43,817 nucleotides of DNA from Terriglobales bacterium (GTDB taxonomy: Bacteria > Acidobacteriota > Terriglobia > Terriglobales > Acidobacteriaceae): contig JASHOU010000155.1 of assembly GCA_030038475.1 (NCBI GenBank), positions 1-43,817 of the forward strand. Reading direction: 5' to 3'. Both the position numbers and the translations under genes were made by a program. Positions 34,079 to 42,923 of the stretch are shown here, piece by piece; position 1 is the stretch's first letter, and every line of letters begins with the position of its first letter. The notes below the pieces were generated by a model, which was not told the DNA's origin, searched no databases, and was given only the letters and a program-made list of their open reading frames with translations.

Positions 34079-35034
34079 GGCGCAGAAACAAAAAACATAG
34101 CGCCTCGAATCTTCGAAGAACTGGCGTCGAACTCCGTCGCCTTACCACCGAGAAAATGAACTCGGCATCTGCCAACCTCGATAGCAAAAGCGCACTCGAA
34201 ATCGCCCGCATCGTCAACCGTGAGGATGCGAAGGTTGCGGCCGCTGTCAGTCGCGCCCTGCCGCAGATCGCGCGAGCGATCGATCTGATCGCCGATGCGC
34301 TCTCCCAAGGCGGACGACTTATCTATGTCGGAACCGGCACCAGCGGACGCATCGCCGCACTCGACGCCGTCGAATGCCCACCCACTTTTGACGTTGACCA
34401 AAGGCTCGTACAGTTCATCATTGCCGGTGGCAATAAGGCGCTCGCCGCTGCTGTTGAGGCCGATGAGGACTCTCGCGAACTCGGGCGCAGAGAAATCGCG
34501 AAAAAGAAGCCAACATCAAAAGATGTAGTCGTAGGAATCGCCGCCAGTGGGCGCACTCCGTTCACCGTCGCGGCCCTCGAATATGCGCGCGCTTACGGCG
34601 CAAAAACCGTTGCCGTTGTCTGCAATCGAAAATCTGCGCTCGGCAAGGTCGCTCATGTAGAAATCGTAGCGGAGGTTGGCGCGGAGGTTGTCGCCGGCTC
34701 GACCCGCATGAAAGCCGGTACGGCTCAGAAGATGATTCTAAACATGCTGTCGACAGGAGCGATGGCTCGCCTTGGCTATGTGTACGGAAACCTGATGGTG
34801 AATGTTCGCCCGAAAAACGAAAAGCTGGCCGAACGCGGAGTACGCATTCTGGAGAATGCCACGGGACTCGGCCGGCGAACCGCGCGCAGACTGCTTGCCG
34901 ATGCGCAAAACCGTGTTCCGGTAGCGTTGGTAATGGCAAAAGCTGGAGTCAGTCGCGTTGACGCCGATGCCGCGCTGAGAAAGGCTCAGGGTCAAGTCCG
35001 CCTCGCGATAAGGCGGTCAAAGGCCACATATTAG
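34075..35034 (+). CDS. murQ: N-acetylmuramic acid 6-phosphate etherase
   Basis: MurQ removes the lactyl ether from MurNAc-6-phosphate, giving GlcNAc-6-phosphate and D-lactate. The 319-residue product has the SIS fold with 'YVGTGTSGRIAALDAVECPPTF', split here as GTGTSGR (87-92) and the catalytic-type E100. Also visible are 'ADEDSREL' (E131), 'GIAASGRTPFTVAALEYA' and 'GSTRMKAGTAQKMILNMLST'. The start is TTG, with GGAG upstream; the conserved L-T-T-E-K-M-N comes at residue 23, so a later ATG would cut it. The first 30 bases contain a GAGGCGC/GCGCCTC hairpin that might tune translation. No MurNAc kinase is visible nearby. Confidence 0.93.
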   Translation: MRRRNKKHSASNLRRTGVELRRLTTEKMNSASANLDSKSALEIARIVNREDAKVAAAVSRALPQIARAIDLIADALSQGGRLIYVGTGTSGRIAALDAVECPPTFDVDQRLVQFIIAGGNKALAAAVEADEDSRELGRREIAKKKPTSKDVVVGIAASGRTPFTVAALEYARAYGAKTVAVVCNRKSALGKVAHVEIVAEVGAEVVAGSTRMKAGTAQKMILNMLSTGAMARLGYVYGNLMVNVRPKNEKLAERGVRILENATGLGRRTARRLLADAQNRVPVALVMAKAGVSRVDADAALRKAQGQVRLAIRRSKATY

Positions 35035-35076
35035 AATGAAGTCGGAGCTCGCACTTCTCGAGAACCACTTAAGTTT

Positions 35077-36378
35077 ATGGATAAGCTCATAATCCGCGGC
35101 GGCAATCCTCTGCTCGGCACGGTTCGCGTCAGTGGAGCAAAGAATGCCGCACTGCCGTGCATGGCGGCAGCGTTGCTGACCGACGAACCCGTGATTCTCG
35201 AAAACATTCCGCAAGTGCGAGACATCGAGACAACACGCAAACTGCTTGCCGCCATGGGCGCTGAAGTGGAACTTGGCTACGGGCGTGCGCATCACCGGAC
35301 GACGATTTGTGCGCGCACACTGGCCGCGCCCGAAGCCTCTTACGAACTGGTAAAGACTATGCGGGCCTCGACACTAGTCTTAGGGCCGCTTGTAGCGCGC
35401 TGCGGGCGCGCCCACGTCTCATTGCCAGGCGGATGTGCAATTGGTGCGCGACCGATCGATTTGCATATCAAAGGCCTCGAGCGGCTAGGCGCCAGGATCA
35501 CGCAAGAACACGGCTACGTCCAGGCTGTCGCCGACCGACTGAAAGGCGCGGAAATCGTTTTCGACAAAATTACCGTCACGGGCACGGAAGATCTGCTGAT
35601 GGCGGCAACGCTGGCCGAGGGCGAGACTATTATGCAGAATTGCGCTCGCGAGCCAGAAGTTGCCGATCTTGCCGCTTTGCTCCATGCCATGGGCGCGAAG
35701 ATTCAAGGCGCGGGAACGTCGACGATATACGTGAAAGGAGTCGCCAAACTTCACGGCGCGAAGCACCGTATCATTCCCGACCGCATTGAAGCGGGAACCT
35801 TCATCGTTGCGGGTGCACTGACCGGCGGCGACCTCAATGTTGCGGGATGCGATCCCACGCACCTTACTGCGATCCTGCAAAAACTCGCGGAGACCGGTGT
35901 GAAGACCACATTGAAAACCGACTCGGTGCGCGTCATGGGCGATCAACCGCTGGCGGCGGCCGACCTGAATACTGAAGAATATCCCGGCTTTCCCACCGAC
36001 ATGCAGGCGCAGTTTATGGCGCTCGCCACGCAGGCTGCGGGCACTTCGATAATCACAGAAAATATTTTTGAAAACCGGTTCATGCACGCGCTGGAACTGG
36101 TTCGCATGGGCGCGAACGTCAAGATCGAAGGCCGGCGGGCCGTCGTGCGCGGCGTGACTCCGCTTAGCGCCGCCGCCGTTCTCGCTTCGGATTTGCGCGC
36201 CTCGGCTTCGCTGGTGCTCGCAGCTTTGGTCGCCGACGGTGAAACCATCATCGACCGCATTTATCACCTCGACCGGGGCTACGAACATATTGAAGAAAAA
36301 TTCAAAGCCATCGGCGCTGAAATTCGCCGCGTAGGCGACATTTTCCCCAAGCGAGCTGTAGCTCCCGCCCACGCGTGA
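35077..36378 (+). CDS. murA: UDP-N-acetylglucosamine 1-carboxyvinyltransferase
   Basis: MurA makes the first committed step of peptidoglycan synthesis, moving enolpyruvate from PEP to UDP-GlcNAc. The 433-residue protein begins 'MDKLIIRGG', has the K22-N23 substrate pair, and carries the catalytic C120 in 'LPGGCAIGARPIDLHI'. That Cys is the residue attacked by fosfomycin. 'RIEAGTFIVAGALTGG' and the closing 'DRIYHLDRGYEHIEEKFKAIGA' complete the two-domain inside-out barrel. It follows murQ by 42 bases, so recycled amino sugar and new wall synthesis sit in one transcription unit. Confidence 0.96.
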   Translation: MDKLIIRGGNPLLGTVRVSGAKNAALPCMAAALLTDEPVILENIPQVRDIETTRKLLAAMGAEVELGYGRAHHRTTICARTLAAPEASYELVKTMRASTLVLGPLVARCGRAHVSLPGGCAIGARPIDLHIKGLERLGARITQEHGYVQAVADRLKGAEIVFDKITVTGTEDLLMAATLAEGETIMQNCAREPEVADLAALLHAMGAKIQGAGTSTIYVKGVAKLHGAKHRIIPDRIEAGTFIVAGALTGGDLNVAGCDPTHLTAILQKLAETGVKTTLKTDSVRVMGDQPLAAADLNTEEYPGFPTDMQAQFMALATQAAGTSIITENIFENRFMHALELVRMGANVKIEGRRAVVRGVTPLSAAAVLASDLRASASLVLAALVADGETIIDRIYHLDRGYEHIEEKFKAIGAEIRRVGDIFPKRAVAPAHA

Positions 36379-36691
36379 CAGGTAACGATAGTAACCAGCG
36401 TTTTGCTCCACTAAATGGATCTCTGGTCTGCTCGGCTTACTTGCCGACCCGTCAGACTTATTTTGCCGCAGGCACCCAGTCTACCGTGGACTCGAGTTGA
36501 TAAGTCAGACTCATTCGCCTCCCAAACGAATGCCTGGGTGACTTTGGTAACTCGAACTCATCCGCTCCCTGTGTGATAACTGGAATGCGGACCAGCAGTT
36601 TTGACGATAAGTAACTCGGATACGTTCGCTCACATTATTTACCAAGTAGCAAGTGTCGTCGTGTATCACAGGCGCTGCCAGGAATCGCAAT
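36379..36691 (+). promoter_or_regulatory. Control region of the sugar operon with three degenerate repeats
   Basis: No gene fits in this 313-base gap. Three related 22-base segments recur at about 36499, 36546 and 36610, with a core close to GTAACTCGAACTCATCCGCTC; the first copy is the most diverged. A reverse copy of the GTAACTCG core appears at 39842-39849, ahead of the epimerase gene. They may be binding sites for a regulator of the polysaccharide genes. A CATTCG/CGAATG hairpin lies in the first copy. The consensus is loose, so this remains a suggestion. Confidence 0.35.
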
Positions 36692-37474
36692 ATGAAAGTT
36701 GTCGTTCTGTGCGGTGGATTGGGCACCCGTCTCCGGGAGGAGACGGAATTCCGCCCGAAACCTATGGTCGAGATCGGAGGACGTCCCATTCTGTGGCACA
36801 TCATGAAGATGTATGCCCATTACGGCATGCGCGAATTTATTCTCTGCCTCGGCTATCGTGGCAACATGATCAAAGATTACTTCCTGAATTACGAGGCGAT
36901 GAACAGCGACTTCAAGATTTGTCTGGGACGCAAATCCCACATCCAGTTCATGGGCGCTCACCAGGAGCAGGATTTCGCCGTAACGCTTGCCGATACCGGC
37001 CTCGAGACCATGACCGGTGGCCGTTTGAAGCGGGTTGCGCGCTATCTCGAAAACGACGATACCTTTTTACTCACCTATGGTGACGGACTCAGCAACGTCA
37101 ATATCACTTGCCTGCTCGACTTTCATCGCAAGCACGGCCGCGTAGCGACGGTCACTTCAGTCCCTCCCGTCTCCCGCTTCGGCGTGCTCGAAACCGACGC
37201 GCAGGGCCAGGTCCAGCGCTTTATGGAGAAACCGAAGTCTAATGGTCTGATCAGCGCCGGGTTCTTCGTCTTCAACCGGCGCATACTCGATTATCTCGAT
37301 GGACCCCAGTGCATACTCGAACGCGAACCCATGGAACGCTTGGCGCGCGAAGGTCAACTTATGGCCTATCGCCACGACGGGTTTTTCTACGCCATGGATA
37401 CATACCGCGAGTACCAATACCTGAATGAGCTTTGGGCCAGTGACCGAACTCCATGGAAGGTGTGGTCGGAATGA
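36692..37474 (+). CDS. rfbF: Glucose-1-phosphate cytidylyltransferase
   Basis: RfbF joins CTP and glucose-1-phosphate to form CDP-glucose. The ATG at 36692 (AGGAA upstream) gives 260 residues. It shows the nucleotidyltransferase signature '[21 protein letters not shown]' (GGLGTRL at 9-15), '[21 protein letters not shown]', '[11 protein letters not shown]' and '[18 protein letters not shown]'. The E-x-x-x-x-P-K-P-M-V segment is typical of RfbF rather than of glucose thymidylyltransferases. It opens the operon, and its stop overlaps the next start (ATGA). Confidence 0.93.
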   Translation: MKVVVLCGGLGTRLREETEFRPKPMVEIGGRPILWHIMKMYAHYGMREFILCLGYRGNMIKDYFLNYEAMNSDFKICLGRKSHIQFMGAHQEQDFAVTLADTGLETMTGGRLKRVARYLENDDTFLLTYGDGLSNVNITCLLDFHRKHGRVATVTSVPPVSRFGVLETDAQGQVQRFMEKPKSNGLISAGFFVFNRRILDYLDGPQCILEREPMERLAREGQLMAYRHDGFFYAMDTYREYQYLNELWASDRTPWKVWSE

Positions 37475-38475
37475 GTTCATTTTGGCGCGATCGCTCCGTC
37501 TTTGTCACCGGTGGCACAGGACTGCTTGGATCCTGGCTCGTGAAGCGGTTTATCGAGGCCGAAGCAAAAGTAGTTTGCCTGGTGCGCGACTGGGTTCCGC
37601 AAAGTGAACTTTTGCGCACTCGCCGTATCGAGCAAGTCAATACTGTGCGCGGCGACATCGTCGACCGCGAACTGTTGGAGCGCATTCTCGGCGAGTACGA
37701 AGTTGAAGTCGTCTTTCATCTCGCCGCCCAGGCCATTGTCGGGATCGCCAATCGTAATCCGATCTCGACTTTTTCCACCAACATACAAGGCACATGGAAT
37801 CTACTTGAGGCTTGCCGCCGCTCTCCATCGGTACTGTCTATTGTGGTGGCATCGTCTGACAAGGCCTATGGCAATCAGGACCATCTTCCTTACAACGAAA
37901 CGATGCCATTACAAGGTCGCCATCCTTACGATGTTAGTAAGTCGTGTGCCGACATGATTGCACAGACCTATGCGGCTACTTATAATCTGCCGGTCGCGAT
38001 CACGCGCTGTGGAAATTTTTACGGCGGCGGCGATTTGAACTGGAACCGGGTCGTCCCCGGCACGATTCGCTCCGTGATTCGCGGAGAACGGCCGGTGATT
38101 CGCTCCGACGGTAAATTCGTCCGCGATTATTTCTATATTGAAGATGGCGCCACTGCCTACATGCTGCTTGCCGAACGCCTCGCCTCGTATGCCGCCTTGC
38201 GAGGCCAAGCCTTCAATTTCTCAAACGAAAGCCAGGTTAGCGTGCTTGAGCTTGTTGATCTGATCTTGCGCAAAATGAAGTCTCCCCTGCGTCCCGATGT
38301 GTTGAACCATGCGAGTAATGAAATCCGCCACCAGTTCCTTAGCGCCGAACACGCACGAAGCGTGCTGAACTGGCAGCCACAGTTCACATTGGACTCCGGC
38401 CTCGATCGTACCATCGCCTGGTACCGAGATTTTCTTGGCGCACCCGCCGCGCTTGCCCATGCCGGTCGAGGATAA
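37471..38475 (+). CDS. rfbG: CDP-glucose 4,6-dehydratase-like SDR
   Basis: The 334-residue enzyme is an extended short-chain dehydrogenase. It has '[18 protein letters not shown]' for NAD binding, '[17 protein letters not shown]', the S-S-D-K-A-Y-G segment seen in CDP-glucose dehydratases (TDEVYG in dTDP ones), and the Y-D-V-S-K catalytic pair. It should make CDP-4-keto-6-deoxyglucose. The ATG at 37471 overlaps the rfbF stop; an ATG 18 bases earlier would lengthen the overlap. It ends seven bases before rfbH. It is slightly shorter than many RfbG proteins. Confidence 0.85.
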   Translation: MSSFWRDRSVFVTGGTGLLGSWLVKRFIEAEAKVVCLVRDWVPQSELLRTRRIEQVNTVRGDIVDRELLERILGEYEVEVVFHLAAQAIVGIANRNPISTFSTNIQGTWNLLEACRRSPSVLSIVVASSDKAYGNQDHLPYNETMPLQGRHPYDVSKSCADMIAQTYAATYNLPVAITRCGNFYGGGDLNWNRVVPGTIRSVIRGERPVIRSDGKFVRDYFYIEDGATAYMLLAERLASYAALRGQAFNFSNESQVSVLELVDLILRKMKSPLRPDVLNHASNEIRHQFLSAEHARSVLNWQPQFTLDSGLDRTIAWYRDFLGAPAALAHAGRG

Positions 38476-38482
38476 GTCATTC

Positions 38483-39829
38483 ATGACAATGATGACTCGC
38501 AAAACCGGCGCCCAGATTCGCGAAGAGATGCACGCGCTTGTGAAGGAGTACTATCACGTCGTTCTGGCACCGCAGGCCTTCGTACCTGGCGAAAGCACCG
38601 TTCCTGTTTCCGGCAAAGTGTTGGACTGGACCGAACTCGAACACCTCGTCGACGCCACGCTTGACGCATGGCTTACCACCGGACGCTTTGCCGCGCAGTT
38701 CGAACGCGAGTTTGCTGCCTTCATGGGAGTGCGCTGTGCCTCGCTGGTTAACTCCGGATCTTCCGCTAACCTGGCCGCTCTTTCCTGCTTGACCTCCGCG
38801 TCGCTCGGCGAACGTAGGCTCCGTGCAGGCGACGAAGTTATTACTGTCGCCGCTGGGTTTCCTACAACGGTCAATCCGATTGTTCAGAACAGACTTATCC
38901 CGGTATTTGTCGACGTCAACATTCCTACTTACAATGCAGACACAACTCAACTTGCGGAAGCAATTTCCGAACGCACTAAGGCCATCGTTCTGGCCCACAC
39001 TCTCGGCAATCCCTTTGATCTTGACGCCGTCATGGATTTGGCCGCGAGGCACAATCTTTGGGTCATTGAGGATTGCTGCGACGCCGTTGGCTCACTTTAC
39101 AAAGGACGTGGTGTCGGCACATTCGGCCAATTAGCCACAACCAGTTTTTATCCCGCGCACCACATCACCATGGGGGAAGGTGGGTGCGTACTTGCCCAAT
39201 CGCCTGCGCTCAAGAAGATAGTCGACTCCTTTCGCGATTGGGGCCGGGATTGCTGGTGCGATCCCGGAAAAGCTAACACTTGCGGCCGCCGTTTTGATTG
39301 GCAACTCGGGGATCTGCCCGCTGGATACGATCACAAATACATTTACAGCCACATTGGTTACAACCTCAAAGCGACTGACTTTCAGGCGGCTGTCGGTGTC
39401 GCGCAACTCAAGAAGCTGCCCGGCTTCATCGCCGCGCGGCGCGCGAACTTCGCCAAGTTACATGCCGCTTTGAGGGATCTCGAAGACATTTTCATTTTGC
39501 CCCGAGCCACTGATCATTCAGACCCAAGCTGGTTTGGCTTCCCGCTCGCCGTGCGAAAGGATGCGCTCACAACCCGTAATCAGATCGTTCGGTTTCTAGA
39601 ATCGCGAAAGATAGCCACACGCCTGCTTTTCGGTGGCAACCTGCTGCGTCAGCCGGCCTATCGCGATATTCCGCGGCGGCGCGTAATCGGCGATTTGCAG
39701 AACACAGACTTTGTCATGAACAACGTTTTCTGGATCGGCCTTTATCCCGGCATTACGCAACCGATGATCGATTACATGGTGGACATGTTCCATCAGATTC
39801 CGAGAGCCGCTGCCGTTCATGCGAAGTAA
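38483..39829 (+). CDS. rfbH: CDP-4-keto-6-deoxyglucose 3-dehydrase (E1)
   Basis: RfbH (E1) is a PMP-dependent, iron-sulfur dehydrase that removes the C3 hydroxyl with an E3 reductase. The 448-residue protein has the aminotransferase fold but His in place of the PLP Lys: [15 protein letters not shown]226 by alignment with the usual Lys. It keeps the [2Fe-2S] cysteines C257, C259 and C267, with C198/C199 near the fourth site. The ATG at 38483 follows GAGGATAAG. No E3-type ferredoxin reductase gene lies beside it in the window, so the electron donor must come from elsewhere. The product would be CDP-4-keto-3,6-dideoxyglucose. Confidence 0.94.
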   Translation: MTMMTRKTGAQIREEMHALVKEYYHVVLAPQAFVPGESTVPVSGKVLDWTELEHLVDATLDAWLTTGRFAAQFEREFAAFMGVRCASLVNSGSSANLAALSCLTSASLGERRLRAGDEVITVAAGFPTTVNPIVQNRLIPVFVDVNIPTYNADTTQLAEAISERTKAIVLAHTLGNPFDLDAVMDLAARHNLWVIEDCCDAVGSLYKGRGVGTFGQLATTSFYPAHHITMGEGGCVLAQSPALKKIVDSFRDWGRDCWCDPGKANTCGRRFDWQLGDLPAGYDHKYIYSHIGYNLKATDFQAAVGVAQLKKLPGFIAARRANFAKLHAALRDLEDIFILPRATDHSDPSWFGFPLAVRKDALTTRNQIVRFLESRKIATRLLFGGNLLRQPAYRDIPRRRVIGDLQNTDFVMNNVFWIGLYPGITQPMIDYMVDMFHQIPRAAAVHAK

Positions 39830-39883
39830 CCTGCGAAAATACGAGTTACTGACAGTAAGTTGTCGGTCTATAAGTAAGTAATC

Positions 39884-40987
39884 ATGAACTACGCAACTCC
39901 AAACCGGTTGGCAGGCGATCTCGATAATATTCTCGAGCGAACCGAACCGTTGTGGCAGGAACTGCGCGGCCAGCGCATTCTGATTACGGGGGCCACGGGA
40001 TTTTTCGGATGCTGGCTGCTCGAAAGCTTCGCATGGGCAAATCGCCGGCTCGATCTTAACGCACAGGCCGTTGCATTAGCGCGGCATCCCGAGTCGCTTG
40101 CGGAGAAAGCTCCCCACTTAGCGCAGGATTCAGCCATCAGCATGCACGCCGCTGACGTTCGCCGCGGCGATTTTCCCAACGGTACGTTTTCCCACGTCAT
40201 TCATGCGGCGACCGAGGCCAGTGCAGAGTTAAACAAAAATGCCCCTCTGGTAATGTTCGACACAATTGTTGAAGGCACGCGTCGAGCACTTGAGTTCTCT
40301 CTTGCCCACTCCGTCGACAAATTTCTATTTGTCAGTTCGGGCGCCGTCTATGGCAGCCAGCCGGCCCAGGTTGCACAGCTAACTGAGTCTTTCGAAGGTG
40401 GTCCCGATCCTTTGGACCCAGCGAATGCCTATGCCGAGGGTAAGCGCGCCACAGAACTATTGTGCGCTCTTACAGCGTCAACGAGTTTACAAATCAAGCT
40501 GGCGCGCTGCTTCGCTTTTGTTGGTCCTTATATGAAGCTCGACACGCACTTTGCAATCGGCAACTTCATCGCTGATTCTCTGGAGCGGCGTCCGATTCGA
40601 GTTCATGGCGACGGCTCGGCGGTGCGCTCCTATCTTTATGCCTCCGACTTGATGGTTTGGCTCTGGACGATTCTGTTTAAAGGAAAGTCATTACGCGCCT
40701 ATAACGTCGGCTCCGAGGAAGCGCTGAATATCGCGACTCTTGCCCGCGAAGTCACTGCTGCGGTGGCACCCGAACTTGATGTCGAAATCGCTGCCAAGAC
40801 AAATGCGGGCGCACCTGTGCACCGTTACGTGCCGAGCACGGCTCGCGCGCGTGAAGAGTTGGGACTGAAGGCTGAGATACCGTTGCACGAAGCGATTCAC
40901 CGGACCCAAACATGGTTTTCGCAACGTGGATTCAGTCGTCAGGAGCTTTCTATAGCCAAAGTTACGGCCCGAGGCACCTATGTTTAA
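39884..40987 (+). CDS. NAD-dependent epimerase/dehydratase (SDR) of the sugar operon
   Basis: The 367-residue extended SDR has 'ILITGATGFFGCWLLESFAW' for the cofactor, 'FSHVIHAATEAS', 'FLFVSSGAVYG' and the Y-A-E-G-K catalytic pair. Its tail has 'VHRYVPSTARAREELGLK', as in nucleotide-sugar epimerases and reductases. After RfbFGH, a C4 reductase of the paratose/abequose type (RfbS/RfbJ) or a YerF-like reductase of a branched sugar would fit; the sequence alone cannot choose. It lies 54 bases after rfbH and 90 bases before the ThDP enzyme. Confidence 0.82.
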   Translation: MNYATPNRLAGDLDNILERTEPLWQELRGQRILITGATGFFGCWLLESFAWANRRLDLNAQAVALARHPESLAEKAPHLAQDSAISMHAADVRRGDFPNGTFSHVIHAATEASAELNKNAPLVMFDTIVEGTRRALEFSLAHSVDKFLFVSSGAVYGSQPAQVAQLTESFEGGPDPLDPANAYAEGKRATELLCALTASTSLQIKLARCFAFVGPYMKLDTHFAIGNFIADSLERRPIRVHGDGSAVRSYLYASDLMVWLWTILFKGKSLRAYNVGSEEALNIATLAREVTAAVAPELDVEIAAKTNAGAPVHRYVPSTARAREELGLKAEIPLHEAIHRTQTWFSQRGFSRQELSIAKVTARGTYV

Positions 40988-41077
40988 GCGCCGCCATTCT
41001 AACTTCTTAACTGTCTCTCGCGCGCGCAACTTTCGAAGCGAGGCGGAAAACAGCATCCAATCAGAGCTCCGTCAACC

Positions 41078-42883
41078 GTGAAACTTTCTGACTACATTGT
41101 CGGGCGCCTCAGCGAATGGGGTGTGCGCCACATTTTTCTTGTTACTGGCGGCGGCGCAATGCACCTCAACGACTCGATTGGCAATGAGCCGCGCATTCAG
41201 TACGTCTGTAATCACCATGAACAAGCATCCGCCATGGCCGCGGAAGCCTATGCGCGCATCAGCGGCCGGTCTGGAGTGGTCAACGTCACCACCGGGCCCG
41301 GCGGCCTCAATGCACTCAACGGAGTCTTTGGCGCGTGGACCGATTCGGTGCCGATGCTTGTCATCTCCGGCCAAGTGAAACGTGAAACCTGCATGCGCTC
41401 GCTGGGCATCACCGGCCTGCGCCAGCTCGGAGATCAAGAATGCGACATCATTGCCATGGTCGCGAACATCACGAAATACGCGCAGTTGATCGACGATCCT
41501 CTATCGATCCGCTATCACCTCGAGCGCGCCTGGCATCTCGCGCAGAGTGGACGCCCCGGCCCATGCTGGCTCGATATTCCGGTCGATGTGCAGTCTGCGG
41601 CGGTCGATACGGCGAGCCTTCGCGGCTATGACCCGGCAGCAGACAAATCTTCTCAGACAGTCGCCTGTGATCGCCAACAGCTCAAAAGCCATTGCCGTGA
41701 GGTTATCCGCCGGATCCGAAGCGCCAAACGGCCTGTAATTCTGGGTGGCACCGGAGTGCGCGCCGCCCGTGCTGTCGCCGAATTCGACGAGCTTATCCAT
41801 CGGCTCAAGATACCTGTGACCACGGCTTGGACTCATGATCTAATTGCCTCCGACGATCCGCTCTTTTGTGGACGCCAGGGCACCATCGGCGATCGTGCCG
41901 GCAACTTTACGGTGCAAAATGCGGACGTTTTGCTGATCCTCGGATCGCGCCTCACCGTTCGCCAAACCAGTTATAACTGGCGATCATTCGCGCCGCGTGC
42001 CTTCAAGATTCAGGTCGATATCGATGCGGCTGAGTTTCGCAAACCCATGGTCCAACCCGATATGCCGATTCAGTGTGACCTCAAGCAGTTTCTGCAAGAG
42101 CTTCTCAACCAGTGTGAGTCCGACAATTACAGCCCCGGAGCCCACGCGGCGTGGCTAGCCTGGTGCCGTGAGCGCGTCGAACGCTATCCGGCCGTGCATG
42201 ATCGTCAGCGCCAGCCCGGACCTCCTTTGAATCCTTATTACTTCGTCGAGCAACTTTCATCTAAGCTCGCCAACGACGATGTTATCGTCTGCGGCAATGC
42301 CAGCGCTTGCATCGTGCCCTTCCAGGCGATCCGCTTGCGCAAACACCAGCGACTTATCTCTAATTCCGGTTCCGCCTCCATGGGCTACGATTTGCCCGCC
42401 TCTATTGGAGCGGCTTTCGCGCGTCCCGGCCGACGAGTCATCTGCCTTGCCGGAGACGGCAGCATTCAGATGAACATTCAGGAATTACAAACCATAGTTC
42501 ATCATCGCTTACCGGTCAAAATTTTTGTCTTGAATAACTCGGGTTACCTCTCTATGCGCATGACACAATCCGGCTTCTTCAGCCGTCTTACCGGCGAAAG
42601 CGCCGCAAGCGGAGTTTCTTTCCCGGATATCGTCAAGGTGGCATGCGCCTATGCTATTCCGTCAATTCGTATCGACCGCCAGTCGCAGATGGAACAAATC
42701 GATCGGGCGCTGGCGGCTGATGGTCCAGCACTGATCGACGTCCTGCTCGACGGCAATCAAGAGTTCGAACCGCGGTCGAAGGCAAGGCAGCTGCCCGATG
42801 GAAACATCGTCTCCCCCAATCTAGAGGACATGTACCCTTTCCTGCCTGAGACTGAACTAATGGACAATATGATCGAGGAATAA
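41078..42883 (+). CDS. ThDP-dependent acetolactate-synthase-like enzyme (YerE-like candidate)
   Basis: The 601-residue protein has the three-domain layout of acetolactate synthases: an N-terminal Pyr domain with the activating E48 (NHHEQAS), a central FAD/structural domain, and a C-terminal PP domain with the ThDP motif G459-D-G-S ending at N486-N487. The start is GTG. Branched-chain amino-acid genes are absent, and it sits in a CDP-sugar operon. YerE of Yersinia, a flavoprotein of this family, adds a two-carbon unit from pyruvate to CDP-4-keto-3,6-dideoxyglucose in making yersiniose. RfbFGH upstream would supply that substrate. The assignment to YerE function is an inference. Confidence 0.83.
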   Translation: MKLSDYIVGRLSEWGVRHIFLVTGGGAMHLNDSIGNEPRIQYVCNHHEQASAMAAEAYARISGRSGVVNVTTGPGGLNALNGVFGAWTDSVPMLVISGQVKRETCMRSLGITGLRQLGDQECDIIAMVANITKYAQLIDDPLSIRYHLERAWHLAQSGRPGPCWLDIPVDVQSAAVDTASLRGYDPAADKSSQTVACDRQQLKSHCREVIRRIRSAKRPVILGGTGVRAARAVAEFDELIHRLKIPVTTAWTHDLIASDDPLFCGRQGTIGDRAGNFTVQNADVLLILGSRLTVRQTSYNWRSFAPRAFKIQVDIDAAEFRKPMVQPDMPIQCDLKQFLQELLNQCESDNYSPGAHAAWLAWCRERVERYPAVHDRQRQPGPPLNPYYFVEQLSSKLANDDVIVCGNASACIVPFQAIRLRKHQRLISNSGSASMGYDLPASIGAAFARPGRRVICLAGDGSIQMNIQELQTIVHHRLPVKIFVLNNSGYLSMRMTQSGFFSRLTGESAASGVSFPDIVKVACAYAIPSIRIDRQSQMEQIDRALAADGPALIDVLLDGNQEFEPRSKARQLPDGNIVSPNLEDMYPFLPETELMDNMIEE

Positions 42884-42923
42884 GGACATTACCATAAGAG
42901 TAAGTACCACAATCACCCATATT

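Noticed and set aside
35485-36411. 308-codon minus-strand frame opposite murA
   Set aside because: It is an antisense shadow of a well-supported murA and shows no domain signals. High GC makes such frames common here.
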